Below, piece by piece: positions 45,371 to 55,194 of a DNA stretch of 64,000 bases (the stretch's first letter is position 1; every line of letters starts with the position of its first letter). The translations under genes were made by a program, and so were the position numbers. Source of the stretch: Archangium violaceum Cb vi76 (GTDB taxonomy: Bacteria; Myxococcota; Myxococcia; Myxococcales; Myxococcaceae); NCBI RefSeq assembly GCF_000733295.1, contig NZ_JPMI01000213.1:24423-88422 (forward strand), in the 5' to 3' direction. Below the pieces are notes generated by a model, which had not been told where the DNA came from, did not search any database, and saw nothing but the letters and a program-made list of their open reading frames with translations.

Positions 45371-48300
45371 CTACCGTTCCGCGGTGGGGGAGGCGGGCCC
45401 GCGCAGGGTCACCTTGTGCGCGAAGGATTGATCCACCCGGCCGAGGAAGGAGCGGAAGGCCGGGTAGTCATCCGCCTTCACCCGGGCGGAGGTGAGGGCC
45501 ACCTCGCCCTCGCACAGCAGCTGGTTGCCCTCCTGGCGGTAGGAGACGCGCACGCGGCCGAAGGCCGTCTGTTCCTGGTACGGGGAGGGGAGCTCGGCCA
45601 CGCTGTAGCCCGGGGGCAGGGTGTAGCGGAAGGAGAAGCTGTTGACCCAGGGGCCACTCATCACCAGGTCGAAGCGGCGCTCGGCGAGCGAGGCGTAGGA
45701 CTGGGTATAGGAGCGGCCGGTGCCGAAGGGCAGGAAGCGCAGCTGGCCGGGGAGGGCCTCGGCGAAGCGGGGGATGGTCATCTTGAAGTCCACCTGCACG
45801 TCGTCATCCAGGCGGGTGGTGTCGTTGAGCTTCACGTCGTGCACGGTGAGGCCGGGGAAGCTCTGGGCCCAGGAGCGCTCGAAGGTGGACTTGCGCGAGG
45901 CCACGGCGCGGTAGGCGCGGCGGTACTCGGGCGCCATCTGCCCGCCCACGCGGGTGGCGCCGGCGGCCTCGGTGGTGCCGTCCGGGCGCAGCGTCAGGTT
46001 CATGGTGAGGCGGGTGGCGTTGTCCTCGGGGCGCGCCTCGGGCGTGGTGGAGAAGGTGGCCTTGCCGTCCGGCTCCACCACCAGCACGTTGGCCACGCGG
46101 TCCGCGCTGGGCAGCTCGCGCGCGCCGTGGAACTCGGCGGTGCCGTCCAGGTACAGGTCGAAGCCCGGCACGTAGACGATGGCGTGGTTGAAGGCGGCCA
46201 GGCTCGCCGGCTCCTCGCCAATGGCGCCCAGGTTGCGCATGCGCAGCAGCACCAGGCGGCTGTCCACGCCGGCCACCTTCAGCATGGCGTGGATGAGGCT
46301 CGCCTTGTCCTTGCAGTCACCGAAGCGCCGCGCCAGCACCCGGTCCACCCGGTAGGGCTTGAAGCCGTGGATGCCGAACTCGAGCGCCACGTAGCGCGTG
46401 TTCGTCACCACGAAGTTGTAGATGGCGCGCACCACGGCCTTCTGATCCTCGCGGTCCACGCCCTGCAGCACGGTGTCCACCGTGCGGCGCAGCTCCTCGT
46501 TGGGGGTGAGCTGGTCGCGGACGAGGCCCCACCAGTAGCGGCCCACCTCGTCCCAGGTGCGGTAGGTGGACACGTGGAGGTTGGCGGCCACCTCGGCCCA
46601 GCCGGGCATGCCGGGCTCCGGCACCACCTTGGAGACGTGCTTCGCGCTCCAGCGGTAGAGGACGCTGCCGCCCTCCACGTCCTCGCGCGTGTGCGTCACG
46701 CCGGGCAGCTTCTTCTCGTTCCAGTAGAGGGGCCGCTCCTTGGGCATCTCCACGAGGAACTGGTACCGCACCTTGGGGTAGACGCCCTGCACGCTCTCCA
46801 CGTCGCCCCAGTAGTCGGACAGGAGGTTGTCCTGGGCGGTGTCGTCCACGCGGTACTGCAGCTCCAGCACGTCGCCCACGGCGAGCGCGGGGAAGGAGAG
46901 CACCTTGGCGCGGGCGTCGTAGTACATGCCCGTCCAGGGCTCGTTGATGTTGCGATCGCTCTCGCCATAGCTGTCCACCACGGAGCCGTCCGGCTTGGTG
47001 ATGCGGGCGCGGAGGATGCGCACCTCCTGGCGGTCCGGCGAGTAGGTGACGGGGTAGGTGCGGAAGGCGTCCACGCCGCGGGTGTTGAGCACCTTCACGG
47101 CGAACTGGTGGAGCCGGCCGGACAGGCCGCTCTTCTGCACGCGCACATAGTTGGTGTCCACCAGGTACACGGCGTCCTCGAGGGCGTAGCTGTCGGCGTC
47201 CTTCAGGAGGCCCTTGATGTCGGTGAGGTAGCGGGCGCCGGTGCTGGCGGACTCGCCCTTGAGGGTGCGCACGGCCTCCTTGAGGGCGGGGTTCTGCGGG
47301 CGCAGCGCCAGGGAGCGCTCGAAGGAGGCGAGGGCCTCCTCCCGGCGGCCGGCGGACAGCAGGGCGCGGCCCTCGCGCTCGTACACCTCGGGCTCGTCCG
47401 GGGAGAGGGCGCGGGCCTCGGCGAACCAGGCGGTGGCCGCGTCGAGCTGGCCGTTGGCGGCGCGCAGCTCCGCCAGCTTCAGGCGGGTGGCGTTGTCGAA
47501 GGGGTCCAGGACGAGCATCTGCGCGAACTCCCGCGCGGCGGCCTCCACCTGGCCCAGGTTCGCCAGTTGCGAGGCGAGCTGGGCGCGGCTGTAGCGGTCG
47601 TCATGGCGCAGCGCGAGGGCCACGCGCAGCCGGGCGATGGATTCCTGGTGCCGGTCCACCATGCGGGCGGCGGCGGCGGCGTTGCGCACCACGCGGGGGA
47701 TGCGGGGCAGGCGCTGGAGCGTCTCCTCCACCATCATGTGCGCGCGAGCGGACTCGCCGAGCGTCTCGTAGGCGCGGGCGAGCGTGAGGCGGGCGGCGGC
47801 CGAGTCCGGGGAGAGCTCCACCATGGGCTTGAGCAGCTCGAGGACGCGCTCGGGGTGGCCGCGCTCCAGCTCGAACTCGGCGAGCGCCACGCGGGCCTGG
47901 GTGGAGGTGGGGTCGGCGCGCAGGGCGGCCTCGAGGAAGCCGCGGCGCAGGTTGAGGTCATCGCGGTGGGTGCTGGCGGCCAGCAACTGCAGGCGCACGT
48001 CCTGGGGCGCCTCGCGGGCGGCGCGGTCGGCCTCGACGGTGGCGGTGTGCTCGCGCTCGTCGAAGGCGCGGAAGAAGTCGAGCGCCGTGGCGTACTCACC
48101 GCGCAACCGGGCGTCCGCGGGAGCCCTGGCCACCAGCTCCTTGAGAGCGGAGGTGACGGTGGGCAGCGGCTGGGGCGCGGCGGAGGGGCCCTTGGTGAGG
48201 GCGGGCAGGGGGGTGGGGAGCGTGGCGCGCAGGCGGGCCACCGGATCGCGGCGCAGGTAGAAGCCGAGCGGGCCGGACTCCTGGCACACCTTGAGGAGGA

Positions 48301-49060
48301 CGCGGTTGAGGCCCTTGCGCAGGCGCACGGAGACGCGCGACTGGTCGGGCCGGGGCGCGTTGTAGTGGTCGCTGCTGGAGACCTTCTCGCCATTCACCCA
48401 GAGGCGGAAGGCGCCGGAGGTCCCCACGCCGAGCGCCACGCGCGTCTCGGCCGGGGCCTCCAACCAGGTGAGGGCGTAGGCCACGGCCTCGCGGTTGGGG
48501 CGCACGGCGGAGGCCAGGTCGACATAGCCCGCGGTGGGGCTGGCGGCGAGCCGGCGCCAGGAGACCTGACGGCCCTTGGCACCAGGGTAGGTGGCGGAGA
48601 GGTCCAGGTGGGGGGCCTCGGGGCCGAAGTCGGTGTCGCAGCCGGCCTTGCCCTCGTTGTCGAAGCCGCCGACGACGTAGTAGTCGCCGATGAAGCCGAG
48701 GGAGGAGTCGTGGATTTCGGAGGACTTGTTGAGCCGGCCGCGCGAGCGCTCCAGGTCCATGAAGAGGAACCAGGCGGTGGCGCGGGTACCGGGGTCGGTG
48801 TCGCGGCGGGTGGCCACCTCGGCGTAGGTCTTCACGAGGGGGGTGAGATCCTCGAGGTCCTCGCGGAGGGTATGCAGCCGGATGAGGTGGGCGGCGCCAC
48901 GGGGGGAGGAGGCGAGCTCGAGGGCTTCCTCGGCCTGCTCGCGGGCGGCGGTGGCGCTGTTCTCGGAGGCGGCCCGGGTGAGGAGCGGGCAGGCGAACGC
49001 GAGCAGTGCGACGAGCCAGGTGGTGCGCGAGAGCACGGCGAGCGGTGGGGTACGGGACAT
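45371..49060 (-). CDS. Exported TPR / DUF3857 / transglutaminase-like protein
   Basis: 1229 residues with a signal peptide (TTWLVALLAFACPLLTRAAS). A beta-rich region (about 90-250) is followed by TPR repeats (about 290-620; QARVALAEFELERGHPERVL), DUF3857 (about 630-830), and a transglutaminase-like domain. That domain has nucleophile Cys in RRFGDCKDKASL, His in FNHAIVYVPG and Asp in LYLDGTAEF. Such proteins occur widely in myxobacteria and Bacteroidetes and are probably periplasmic; the substrate is unknown. ATG 49060 has GAGG 7 nt upstream. The reverse strand is also open for 1296 codons, a GC-bias shadow. Confidence 0.88.
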   Translation of the reverse strand: MSRTPPLAVLSRTTWLVALLAFACPLLTRAASENSATAAREQAEEALELASSPRGAAHLIRLHTLREDLEDLTPLVKTYAEVATRRDTDPGTRATAWFLFMDLERSRGRLNKSSEIHDSSLGFIGDYYVVGGFDNEGKAGCDTDFGPEAPHLDLSATYPGAKGRQVSWRRLAASPTAGYVDLASAVRPNREAVAYALTWLEAPAETRVALGVGTSGAFRLWVNGEKVSSSDHYNAPRPDQSRVSVRLRKGLNRVLLKVCQESGPLGFYLRRDPVARLRATLPTPLPALTKGPSAAPQPLPTVTSALKELVARAPADARLRGEYATALDFFRAFDEREHTATVEADRAAREAPQDVRLQLLAASTHRDDLNLRRGFLEAALRADPTSTQARVALAEFELERGHPERVLELLKPMVELSPDSAAARLTLARAYETLGESARAHMMVEETLQRLPRIPRVVRNAAAAARMVDRHQESIARLRVALALRHDDRYSRAQLASQLANLGQVEAAAREFAQMLVLDPFDNATRLKLAELRAANGQLDAATAWFAEARALSPDEPEVYEREGRALLSAGRREEALASFERSLALRPQNPALKEAVRTLKGESASTGARYLTDIKGLLKDADSYALEDAVYLVDTNYVRVQKSGLSGRLHQFAVKVLNTRGVDAFRTYPVTYSPDRQEVRILRARITKPDGSVVDSYGESDRNINEPWTGMYYDARAKVLSFPALAVGDVLELQYRVDDTAQDNLLSDYWGDVESVQGVYPKVRYQFLVEMPKERPLYWNEKKLPGVTHTREDVEGGSVLYRWSAKHVSKVVPEPGMPGWAEVAANLHVSTYRTWDEVGRYWWGLVRDQLTPNEELRRTVDTVLQGVDREDQKAVVRAIYNFVVTNTRYVALEFGIHGFKPYRVDRVLARRFGDCKDKASLIHAMLKVAGVDSRLVLLRMRNLGAIGEEPASLAAFNHAIVYVPGFDLYLDGTAEFHGARELPSADRVANVLVVEPDGKATFSTTPEARPEDNATRLTMNLTLRPDGTTEAAGATRVGGQMAPEYRRAYRAVASRKSTFERSWAQSFPGLTVHDVKLNDTTRLDDDVQVDFKMTIPRFAEALPGQLRFLPFGTGRSYTQSYASLAERRFDLVMSGPWVNSFSFRYTLPPGYSVAELPSPYQEQTAFGRVRVSYRQEGNQLLCEGEVALTSARVKADDYPAFRSFLGRVDQSFAHKVTLRGPASPTAER

Positions 49061-49227
49061 CCGTGTTCCTCGTCCGTCGAAAAGGGTGCCGGGGGTGAGA
49101 GTCGGCGCGGGTGAACAGCCGGGCATCGGAGAGCCTTCCCCTGCATGCGACGTCATGGGCGGACAAGCAACTGAAATGTCGGCCGCCGGGCGGGGGAGTC
49201 CACCCATCCGTTGGCGGGAGACGGATT

Positions 49228-49254
49228 CCCTCGCCCTCTGGGAGAGGGGGAGGG
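49228..49254 (-). terminator. Hairpin downstream of the MltF-like gene
   Basis: An 11-bp stem with one mismatch (CCCTCGCCCTC / GAGGGGGAGGG) and a 5-nt loop lies 38 bp past the stop of the MltF-like gene. It resembles the hairpin at 834-854. The rest of the 231-bp gap (49061-49291) shows no gene. Confidence 0.5.
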
Positions 49255-49291
49255 CTTGCTGGACCGCTCGCTGGATGGCCGGGAACACCGG

Positions 49292-51505
49292 CTACTGAAC
49301 CACCTTCACGTACTCGACGTAGCGCGCCTGGATGTCGGAGACGTAGCGCACCGGCTCGGAGCCTCGGCAGTACCCGTGGCGCGCGCGCCGGTAGTGCTCT
49401 GGCTTCTCCAGCAGGAGCATGGCCTTCTCCACGTGGCCGAACCACTTGTCGGGGTCCAGCCCCTGCTCGGCCGCCAGCCGCCGCGCGTCGAGCACGTGTC
49501 CCAGCCCCACGTTGTAGGCCGCCAGGGCGAAGCGCAGCCGGTGCTTGAAGGGAATCGTCGGCGCCAGCCGGCCCAGCATCTGGTGCATGTACCGCACTCC
49601 GGCGTGCGTGCCCTGCTCTGGATCCTCCAGCTCGGTGAAGCCCATGGAACTGCCCGTGGTGGGCATCACCTGGAAGAGGCCTTGCGCGCCCACCCAGCTC
49701 TTCGCCTTCGGGTCGAAGTGGCTCTCCCGCCAGGCCTGCGCCGCCATCAACCGCCAGTCGAAACCATAGGTCGTGGAGTACTTGCGGATGAGCGTGTCAT
49801 ACGGGGAGAGCCGTCCGCTGCTGCCGGCCCGCTCCTCCTTGGCCCGGGTGATGTGGCGCTTGTTCTCGAAGTAGCGCTTGCGCCACATGTTGTAGTGGAC
49901 GCCGCGGTACGTCTTCTTCACGAAGCCGTCCAGGAAGGCGCGCAGTTGGGGGTTCTCCTGGCGCACGGCGAAGGCGATCTCCTTCTGGGCGGACTCAGCC
50001 CCGGGCGGGCCCGGCTGTGGCAGCGTGAAGCCCGCCTCCAGGTCGTCCCGGTAGACGCGCTCGGCGTCGAGGATGTGGCTGTCGGCCACCGTGAAGTCGA
50101 GCTCCCCGGCCGCCACCCGCTCCAGCAGCACTTCCGTTTCCTGGTCCTCGGGGGCGGGCTCGATGTCGAAGGGGCCATGCTTCTCCCGCAGCGCGAGCAG
50201 CGTGGTGTAGTAGCTGGAGGATTTGCGTGCGTGCACCTTCTTGCCCTCGAGCTCCTCGGGGGAGGCCGCCTTCGGGCCGGTGCTCCGCTGGACGAGCACC
50301 TCGTCCACGTAGAGGTAGGGCTGGCTGAAGGCCACCTCGGCCTGGCGCTCGGGCGTGATGGTGAGCGAAGCGGCGATGAAGTCCCCACGGCCCTCGCGCA
50401 GCCAGGGGATGAGCAGATCTCTCGAGGGGGGCACCACCACCTCCAGCCGCACGCCCAGCTCGTCCGCGGCCGCCTTGGCGAGCTGATAGTCGAAGCCCAT
50501 GGGCTCCCCGCGGTAGAGGAAGTAGGTGAGGGGGTTGTTGCGCGTGAGGACCCGCAGCACACCGCGCTTGCGGAGGGCATCCAGGTCCCCCGTGAAGCGC
50601 TCGGAGGTGTACTCGGTGAGCGCGTTCTCGACGAGGAAGCCATCCAGCGAGGCCTTCAGCTCCGGGCTCTCCTTGCGCAGCCCCCAGGCGAGCCGCTGCC
50701 CCTCCGCGATGGGGAAGAGCCGCTCCACGTCCGGGTTGTAGGCCTCGATGGCCGCCAGCAGGTGACTGTCCAGCACGGTGAGCGGGCGCTGGCCGCGCGA
50801 CACCTCGTAGGCGAGCTGCTCCGGCTCCACGTTCTCCGGCACCGGCTCGAGGGTGAGTCCCGGGGCCTTCTCCCCGGCCAGGGCGCGCAGGGAGTCCGCG
50901 TAGGAGGAGCTGGCGCGCACGTGCACCTTCCTCCCGGCGAGCTGCCCGGGGCTCCTCGGGTTGTCCTGCGCGCCCTTCTTCCCCACCACGTATTCACTGA
51001 CCACCGCCAGCGGACGGGTGAAGGCAATCCGCTCGGCCCGCGCCTGCGTCACCGTCATCTCCGCGGCGACGATGTCCCCCTTGCCCTCGGTGAGCAGGGG
51101 GATGAGCCGGTCGAACCCCGACACCCGGATGAACTCCGCCTTCATCCCGTGGCGCCGGGCGAAGCGCTCCAGCAGCGCGCGCTCCTGCTCCTTGGGGCTG
51201 CCCTGCCGGGGCAGGAACTCCTCCTCCGTGCCCTCGATGAGGATGCGCAGGGTGCCCCGCTCCTTCATCTCCGCCAGGTCCCCCTGCGCCACCGGCAGCT
51301 CGCGCTCGTCGGCGGCCGCCACCGTGCTCGCGCCTTCGGGGAAGGCGTCGTCTTCACCTCCAGTGCTGGCCGAGGCGGTGGGGCCCGGAGGCCCGGCCTT
51401 CTCGCCAGCACAGGCGCCCTCGCAGGCGGACACCGCGCACAGCAGCGCGGCCGCCAGGAGCCACCGGTTGAGGGTTGGACGACTGCGAGCGGACGGATGG
51501 GTCAT
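49292..51505 (-). CDS. MltF-like lytic transglycosylase with two solute-binding domains
   Basis: 737 residues with a lipoprotein signal (LLCAVSAC, Cys28). Two successive SBP_bac_3 domains (about 80-310 and 315-545) share matching motifs, such as GRKVHVRASSSYADSLRAL and GKKVHARKSSSYYTTLLAL. A soluble lytic transglycosylase domain (about 580-710) follows, with catalytic Glu in QAWRESHFDP and the GLFQVMP and AAYNVGLGH motifs. MltF has one regulatory binding domain; here it is doubled. It cleaves peptidoglycan from the outer-membrane side. ATG 51505 has GGAGG 8 nt upstream. Confidence 0.9.
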   Translation of the reverse strand: MTHPSARSRPTLNRWLLAAALLCAVSACEGACAGEKAGPPGPTASASTGGEDDAFPEGASTVAAADERELPVAQGDLAEMKERGTLRILIEGTEEEFLPRQGSPKEQERALLERFARRHGMKAEFIRVSGFDRLIPLLTEGKGDIVAAEMTVTQARAERIAFTRPLAVVSEYVVGKKGAQDNPRSPGQLAGRKVHVRASSSYADSLRALAGEKAPGLTLEPVPENVEPEQLAYEVSRGQRPLTVLDSHLLAAIEAYNPDVERLFPIAEGQRLAWGLRKESPELKASLDGFLVENALTEYTSERFTGDLDALRKRGVLRVLTRNNPLTYFLYRGEPMGFDYQLAKAAADELGVRLEVVVPPSRDLLIPWLREGRGDFIAASLTITPERQAEVAFSQPYLYVDEVLVQRSTGPKAASPEELEGKKVHARKSSSYYTTLLALREKHGPFDIEPAPEDQETEVLLERVAAGELDFTVADSHILDAERVYRDDLEAGFTLPQPGPPGAESAQKEIAFAVRQENPQLRAFLDGFVKKTYRGVHYNMWRKRYFENKRHITRAKEERAGSSGRLSPYDTLIRKYSTTYGFDWRLMAAQAWRESHFDPKAKSWVGAQGLFQVMPTTGSSMGFTELEDPEQGTHAGVRYMHQMLGRLAPTIPFKHRLRFALAAYNVGLGHVLDARRLAAEQGLDPDKWFGHVEKAMLLLEKPEHYRRARHGYCRGSEPVRYVSDIQARYVEYVKVVQ

Positions 51506-51686
51506 CTCCTGCACCTCCAGGGGGTGGACTGCGTCTTCCCTCCACTCACCATGAACGGCGCGTAGGTGGGTACCTGGGGATGTGCCGAGATGTGCCGAGC
51601 GCTCACCGCGAGCCGGTCAGGCTCCCGCCTACCGCGGGTGGTGCGTGGCCTCGGGTGCGAACCACTTGCGCAATCAACCCGCGGGC

Positions 51687-52826
51687 TCAAGGGCCCGCGT
51701 GCTCCCAGGCCAGGTCGTCCTCGGCCAGCCTTCGCACCCACTCCCTCGCGGTGAGTCCCGTGCTGGTGGCGGTATTCGGAGTGGACAGGACCACGTGCGG
51801 GTTGCCCGGCAGATAGAACGTCTTCACGTTCGAGGCCGCCGAGGCGCGCACCGCCTCCATCCGGGTCTGGACCTGGGCGCCATTCAGTCCGAAGTAGGTG
51901 GCGATGGTTCCGTCCTGGAGGTAGCCGAGCATGCCGTAGCGCCGCGGCGCGGTCAGCAACCGGGCCGAGCTGTCGAGCACGGCCGAGAGGCCTGTCGTGC
52001 ACTGCGTGCAGCCGGGCGGAAACTCCAGGCCCCACGTCTGGCGCATCGTCCCGTAGCGGCCATCCGCGGCCGTATCGATGATGAGTCCCGAGTCATTCAG
52101 CACGTCGACCCGGGCCCATGGCAGGGCCTTCTGCACGCGCCACCAGTGGAGGGTCGCCCCGTAGCCGCCCGCGCTCACGCCCGAGAGCCACACGCGGCGG
52201 GCCTCGTGGAAGGTGGGCCGCAGCCGCCGCAGGTACGCGTCCATGTTCCGGGCGCCGACGTGCTCGATCTTCCTCGGGCCGAACCAGTCATAGGTGTGGA
52301 CGCGCGTTCCGGCGTGAAGGTCGCCCGTGCAGTAGGGAATGTAGACGAAGCTCGCGTCCCGGAACGGGTTGCTGGTGTCCTCGCGGTCGAAGAACACCGC
52401 GAGGCTCGAGGCCTTGGCCTCCGCCAGGACCGGGCCCTCGCCCATGGTGTCGTTGATGTGCGTGGCGGTGCCGAGCGCACAGGCCGCCGCCTCCCAACAC
52501 GCGCCGCCGCCAGCGAGGAAGATGAGGACCCGGTCCGAGCGGTCGGTCAGGTTGACGGCCATGCCCGTGGAAGAACCGTTGGCGCAGTGCGCGTCGGGAA
52601 CTGGGACGAACGTCCAGGTCTCCTTGGGCGCCTCGATGGGAGGTGCCTCGTTCACCGTGTATGGAATTGACGGGAGATCATATTCTCCGCCGGCATCCGT
52701 CTGCCCTCCGTCGAGTCCCGCATCCGTGTTGGGACCCGCGTCGGCATTTCCCGTGGGAGGGGCGTAGGGCGTTCCACAGGCGGACAGCAGCAGGAGGCCC
52801 AGGAGGACCGGCGCGGGGTTTCTCAT
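51687..52826 (-). CDS. Pectinacetylesterase-family lipoprotein
   Basis: 379 residues with a lipoprotein signal (LLGLLLLSAC, Cys17) and an Asp/Gly-rich linker (DAGPNTDAGLDGGQTDAGG). The alpha/beta hydrolase shows the family hallmarks: oxyanion region FLAGGGACWEAAAC, nucleophile Ser in SGVSAGGYGA, Asp in LNDSGL and His in PGNPHVVL. In bacteria this family acts on O-acetylated polysaccharides. ATG 52826 starts the signal peptide. The next gene upstream, also an esterase, ends 34 bp before it and is on the same strand. Confidence 0.85.
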   Translation of the reverse strand: MRNPAPVLLGLLLLSACGTPYAPPTGNADAGPNTDAGLDGGQTDAGGEYDLPSIPYTVNEAPPIEAPKETWTFVPVPDAHCANGSSTGMAVNLTDRSDRVLIFLAGGGACWEAAACALGTATHINDTMGEGPVLAEAKASSLAVFFDREDTSNPFRDASFVYIPYCTGDLHAGTRVHTYDWFGPRKIEHVGARNMDAYLRRLRPTFHEARRVWLSGVSAGGYGATLHWWRVQKALPWARVDVLNDSGLIIDTAADGRYGTMRQTWGLEFPPGCTQCTTGLSAVLDSSARLLTAPRRYGMLGYLQDGTIATYFGLNGAQVQTRMEAVRASAASNVKTFYLPGNPHVVLSTPNTATSTGLTAREWVRRLAEDDLAWEHAGP

Positions 52827-52859
52827 AGGCCCGCCAGTATAGCAGCTCGCCATGCGGGC

Positions 52860-53702
52860 CTACTGCTTGCCGTGCGTGGCCTCGGGCGCGAACCACGTGC
52901 GCAACACCTTTGGAGAGGCCGAGCGGTAGATGTTGTCGTGGCGCAGGTCCGGTCTGGGCTCGTACTGCCACTTCAGCCCGGCCGGTGAGCTCGCGCGGAG
53001 CGTGTCCGCCAGGCGCGTGACGGCGGGGACGATGCTCTCCTCGTCGGCGGATGACAGGTACAGGGTATTGCGCAGGTCCGGCCGGGACTTGATGCGCTCG
53101 GCGGCCTTGCGTACCAGTTCCTCGCCGTTCCACCACAGGCTCGGGCTCAAGGCGATATAGGTGCCGAATAGCTTCGGCTGGAGGAAGAAGGTCTCGACGA
53201 TGAAGAGCCCCGCGAGGGACTCGCCGATGATGGCGGTCTCGTTCGTCACGCGATACCGGCGGCGCACCTGGGGCATCAGCTCGTCGCGGATGAAGTTGCG
53301 GAACGCGGCCGAGCCGCCGACGCGCGGGGCGATCTTCCGGTCCTCGTCGACCTGGGTCGGGCCGGTCATGTCACGGCGCCGCTCGGTGTTCTCGATGCCG
53401 ACCACGATGAGTGGCCGCATCTCACCGGCCCGGATGGCGGTGTCGACGGTGGTGGCGACGTGCGGAAAGTCCTCCTGGAGACCGCCATCGGGCATGTACA
53501 GCACCGGGTAGCGCGTGGACTTCGCCGTGTCGTAGCCCGGCGGCGTGTAGACGTTGATGCGCCGGGTCTCCTCGAGCGCCTTGGATTCGAGGGTGAACGA
53601 GTGGTGCGGCGGCACGGGCTCGGTGGCCTCCGCGTGGGCCGTCGAGCCAACGGCGAGCACGACGAACAGGAACGAGCAGGCCCATTTCATCGACTGTCGC
53701 AT
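52860..53702 (-). CDS. Exported alpha/beta-hydrolase, IroE/Fes-like esterase
   Basis: 280 residues with a signal peptide (KWACSFLFVVLAVGSTAHAE). The enterochelin-esterase-like fold shows RINVYTPPGYDTAKSTRYPV, VLYMPDGG, nucleophile Ser in IGESLAGLF and the late His in DLRHDN. Members hydrolyse ferric-siderophore esters or other esters in the periplasm; no siderophore genes are nearby. The start has GGAG 9 nt upstream. It precedes the pectinacetylesterase-like gene by 34 bp and is probably in the same transcript. Confidence 0.82.
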   Translation of the reverse strand: MRQSMKWACSFLFVVLAVGSTAHAEATEPVPPHHSFTLESKALEETRRINVYTPPGYDTAKSTRYPVLYMPDGGLQEDFPHVATTVDTAIRAGEMRPLIVVGIENTERRRDMTGPTQVDEDRKIAPRVGGSAAFRNFIRDELMPQVRRRYRVTNETAIIGESLAGLFIVETFFLQPKLFGTYIALSPSLWWNGEELVRKAAERIKSRPDLRNTLYLSSADEESIVPAVTRLADTLRASSPAGLKWQYEPRPDLRHDNIYRSASPKVLRTWFAPEATHGKQ

Positions 53703-53798
53703 CACGTCATTCTCCTCGGTTGTCCAGCGGCCAGCACTGCATCTTGAACCATTGCCGTGCCCATCGGCATGGACTGACTCCCTCTTCCAGGCCATTCC

Positions 53799-54563
53799 TC
53801 ACGGGGAGAGGGATTGGGGAGGTCGTGGAGGCTTTACGACCGGGATGTAGCACTTCCCCTGGTACTCGGCGTGCTCACCGCATGGCGGACGGCGTTCGAG
53901 CGCTACCCAGCAGCCGCCGTTGATCTCGACATGGTCCGCATTGGTGCGGCACGGCGGCCTGACCTGGCTCGTGAAGGGCTTGTCGGGAAGCGGGTAGGCG
54001 ATACCCGCCGGCCCCTTCGCCTGGCCATCGATCAAGACTGTGGACGGCAGCCCGGTATCTGACATCCCATTGAGGTCGAGGGCTGATGGTGACGCAGTGG
54101 GAGGATTGATGGGGCGGGCTGAGATGCCCCACCACAAGCCACCAGCCAGCACGAGCAGGGCGAGTCCCGCGGCCACCAGTCCCCCGAGCCAGGGGCGCTT
54201 CACCCACTGGCCCATCGGCGAGCCGGTCAGATGGGCGCGCATCCTGGGGGTGCTCCCCACGGCCTCGAGCGCCGCGAGCAGCAGGGTGAACAGGTTGGCC
54301 AGCTCCGCCAACCGGCCCGTTGCCGGCGCCTGCTCCACCTCCAGGGCGATGAAGGGCGGCGCACTCTGGAACGAGGCGCGCACCCGCCAGCTCTTCTTGG
54401 CTCCCCAGGTGGGGCGTGGACCGGGCATCATCACCAGGGCCGGAGCGCCCGTCTGGACGTTGCGCGCCTCGTGGATGTGGCCCAGTTCCGCCGAGGCGTG
54501 CTTGCACCGTCTCCCGAGTTGGTACGGCCCCAACCTCCCGTCCTTCTTCTTCGTGGCTGCCAT
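53799..54563 (-). CDS. STK-type membrane protein lacking the kinase domain
   Basis: 254 residues. An N-terminal cytoplasmic part of about 130 residues is followed by one transmembrane helix (GGLVAAGLALLVLAGGLWWG) and an extracellular tail with paired cysteines (VEINGGCWVALERRPPCG, YQGKCYIPV). That tail is the C-terminus of many myxobacterial Ser/Thr kinases, from memory. Here the kinase domain is replaced by a short unknown domain, so it may be a decoy or regulator of such kinases. ATG 54563 has AGGAGG about 7 nt upstream. Confidence 0.7.
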   Translation of the reverse strand: MAATKKKDGRLGPYQLGRRCKHASAELGHIHEARNVQTGAPALVMMPGPRPTWGAKKSWRVRASFQSAPPFIALEVEQAPATGRLAELANLFTLLLAALEAVGSTPRMRAHLTGSPMGQWVKRPWLGGLVAAGLALLVLAGGLWWGISARPINPPTASPSALDLNGMSDTGLPSTVLIDGQAKGPAGIAYPLPDKPFTSQVRPPCRTNADHVEINGGCWVALERRPPCGEHAEYQGKCYIPVVKPPRPPQSLSP

Positions 54564-54735
54564 GTGCTGTCCTCCTGCTCTTCCGTACCACGCCTCAGTG
54601 GCGTCAGCGGAAGCCCGGTGCGTCCGATGCATACCACGGCGGAAGTCCCGTCCGAGGGAAGAACTCACGAGGTCATGGACCCTCCCTGGCCCATCCGTTT
54701 GACGGGACTCGGCACCAATGGTGTGTTGGCGCCCA

Positions 54736-55020
54736 ATGCGCTTCTTCGAATCTCCGTCGAGGCTGGTCCGTTTCTTCTGGTGGTTGGGAATCCTCAACCT
54801 GCTCGTCATCCTCCTCATCAACCTGAACGCCGAGAGCGTCCCAGCCGCGCATGGGCCGCAGGGGGAGTTGAGTTACCTCGTCGAGGCGGAGAGGAACGCG
54901 CCCGCTCGCTACATGCGGCCCCACACCGGGTGGTTCATCGACCATGGCTTCTGGCTCGTGATGGGTCCCTTCATCGTCGCCGTCGCCGCCCAGGCCCTGC
55001 ATGAGCGGTCCTCGCGGTGA
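54736..55020 (+). CDS. Small two-helix membrane protein
   Basis: 94 residues (or 100 from ATG 54718). Two hydrophobic segments (RFFWWLGILNLLVILLINL and GFWLVMGPFIVAVAAQAL) flank an external loop containing HGPQGELSYLVEAERNAP. No family recognised. Neither start has a strong ribosome site. It precedes the toxin gene by 174 bp on the same strand. Confidence 0.5.
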   Translation: MRFFESPSRLVRFFWWLGILNLLVILLINLNAESVPAAHGPQGELSYLVEAERNAPARYMRPHTGWFIDHGFWLVMGPFIVAVAAQALHERSSR

Positions 55021-55194
55021 CCCTGGCGACGACCCGCACCGGCTCCTGTCGCTGCCAAAGGTGGTGGGCTCGCCTCTGCCGCTCCGGCTCCGGCTCCGCT
55101 CGAGGGCGCCATCTCCCCGGACGTCTACACGCGGACCGTGTCGTGGTCTCGAATCGAACTCTTCGCGGATGGAGTCAATGCCAGGAGGTGCTGC

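Noticed and set aside
45224..49114. 1296-codon open frame on the plus strand
   Set aside because: It is antisense to the DUF3857/transglutaminase gene, has no recognisable domain and low-complexity V/G/A/H content. It is a GC-bias shadow.
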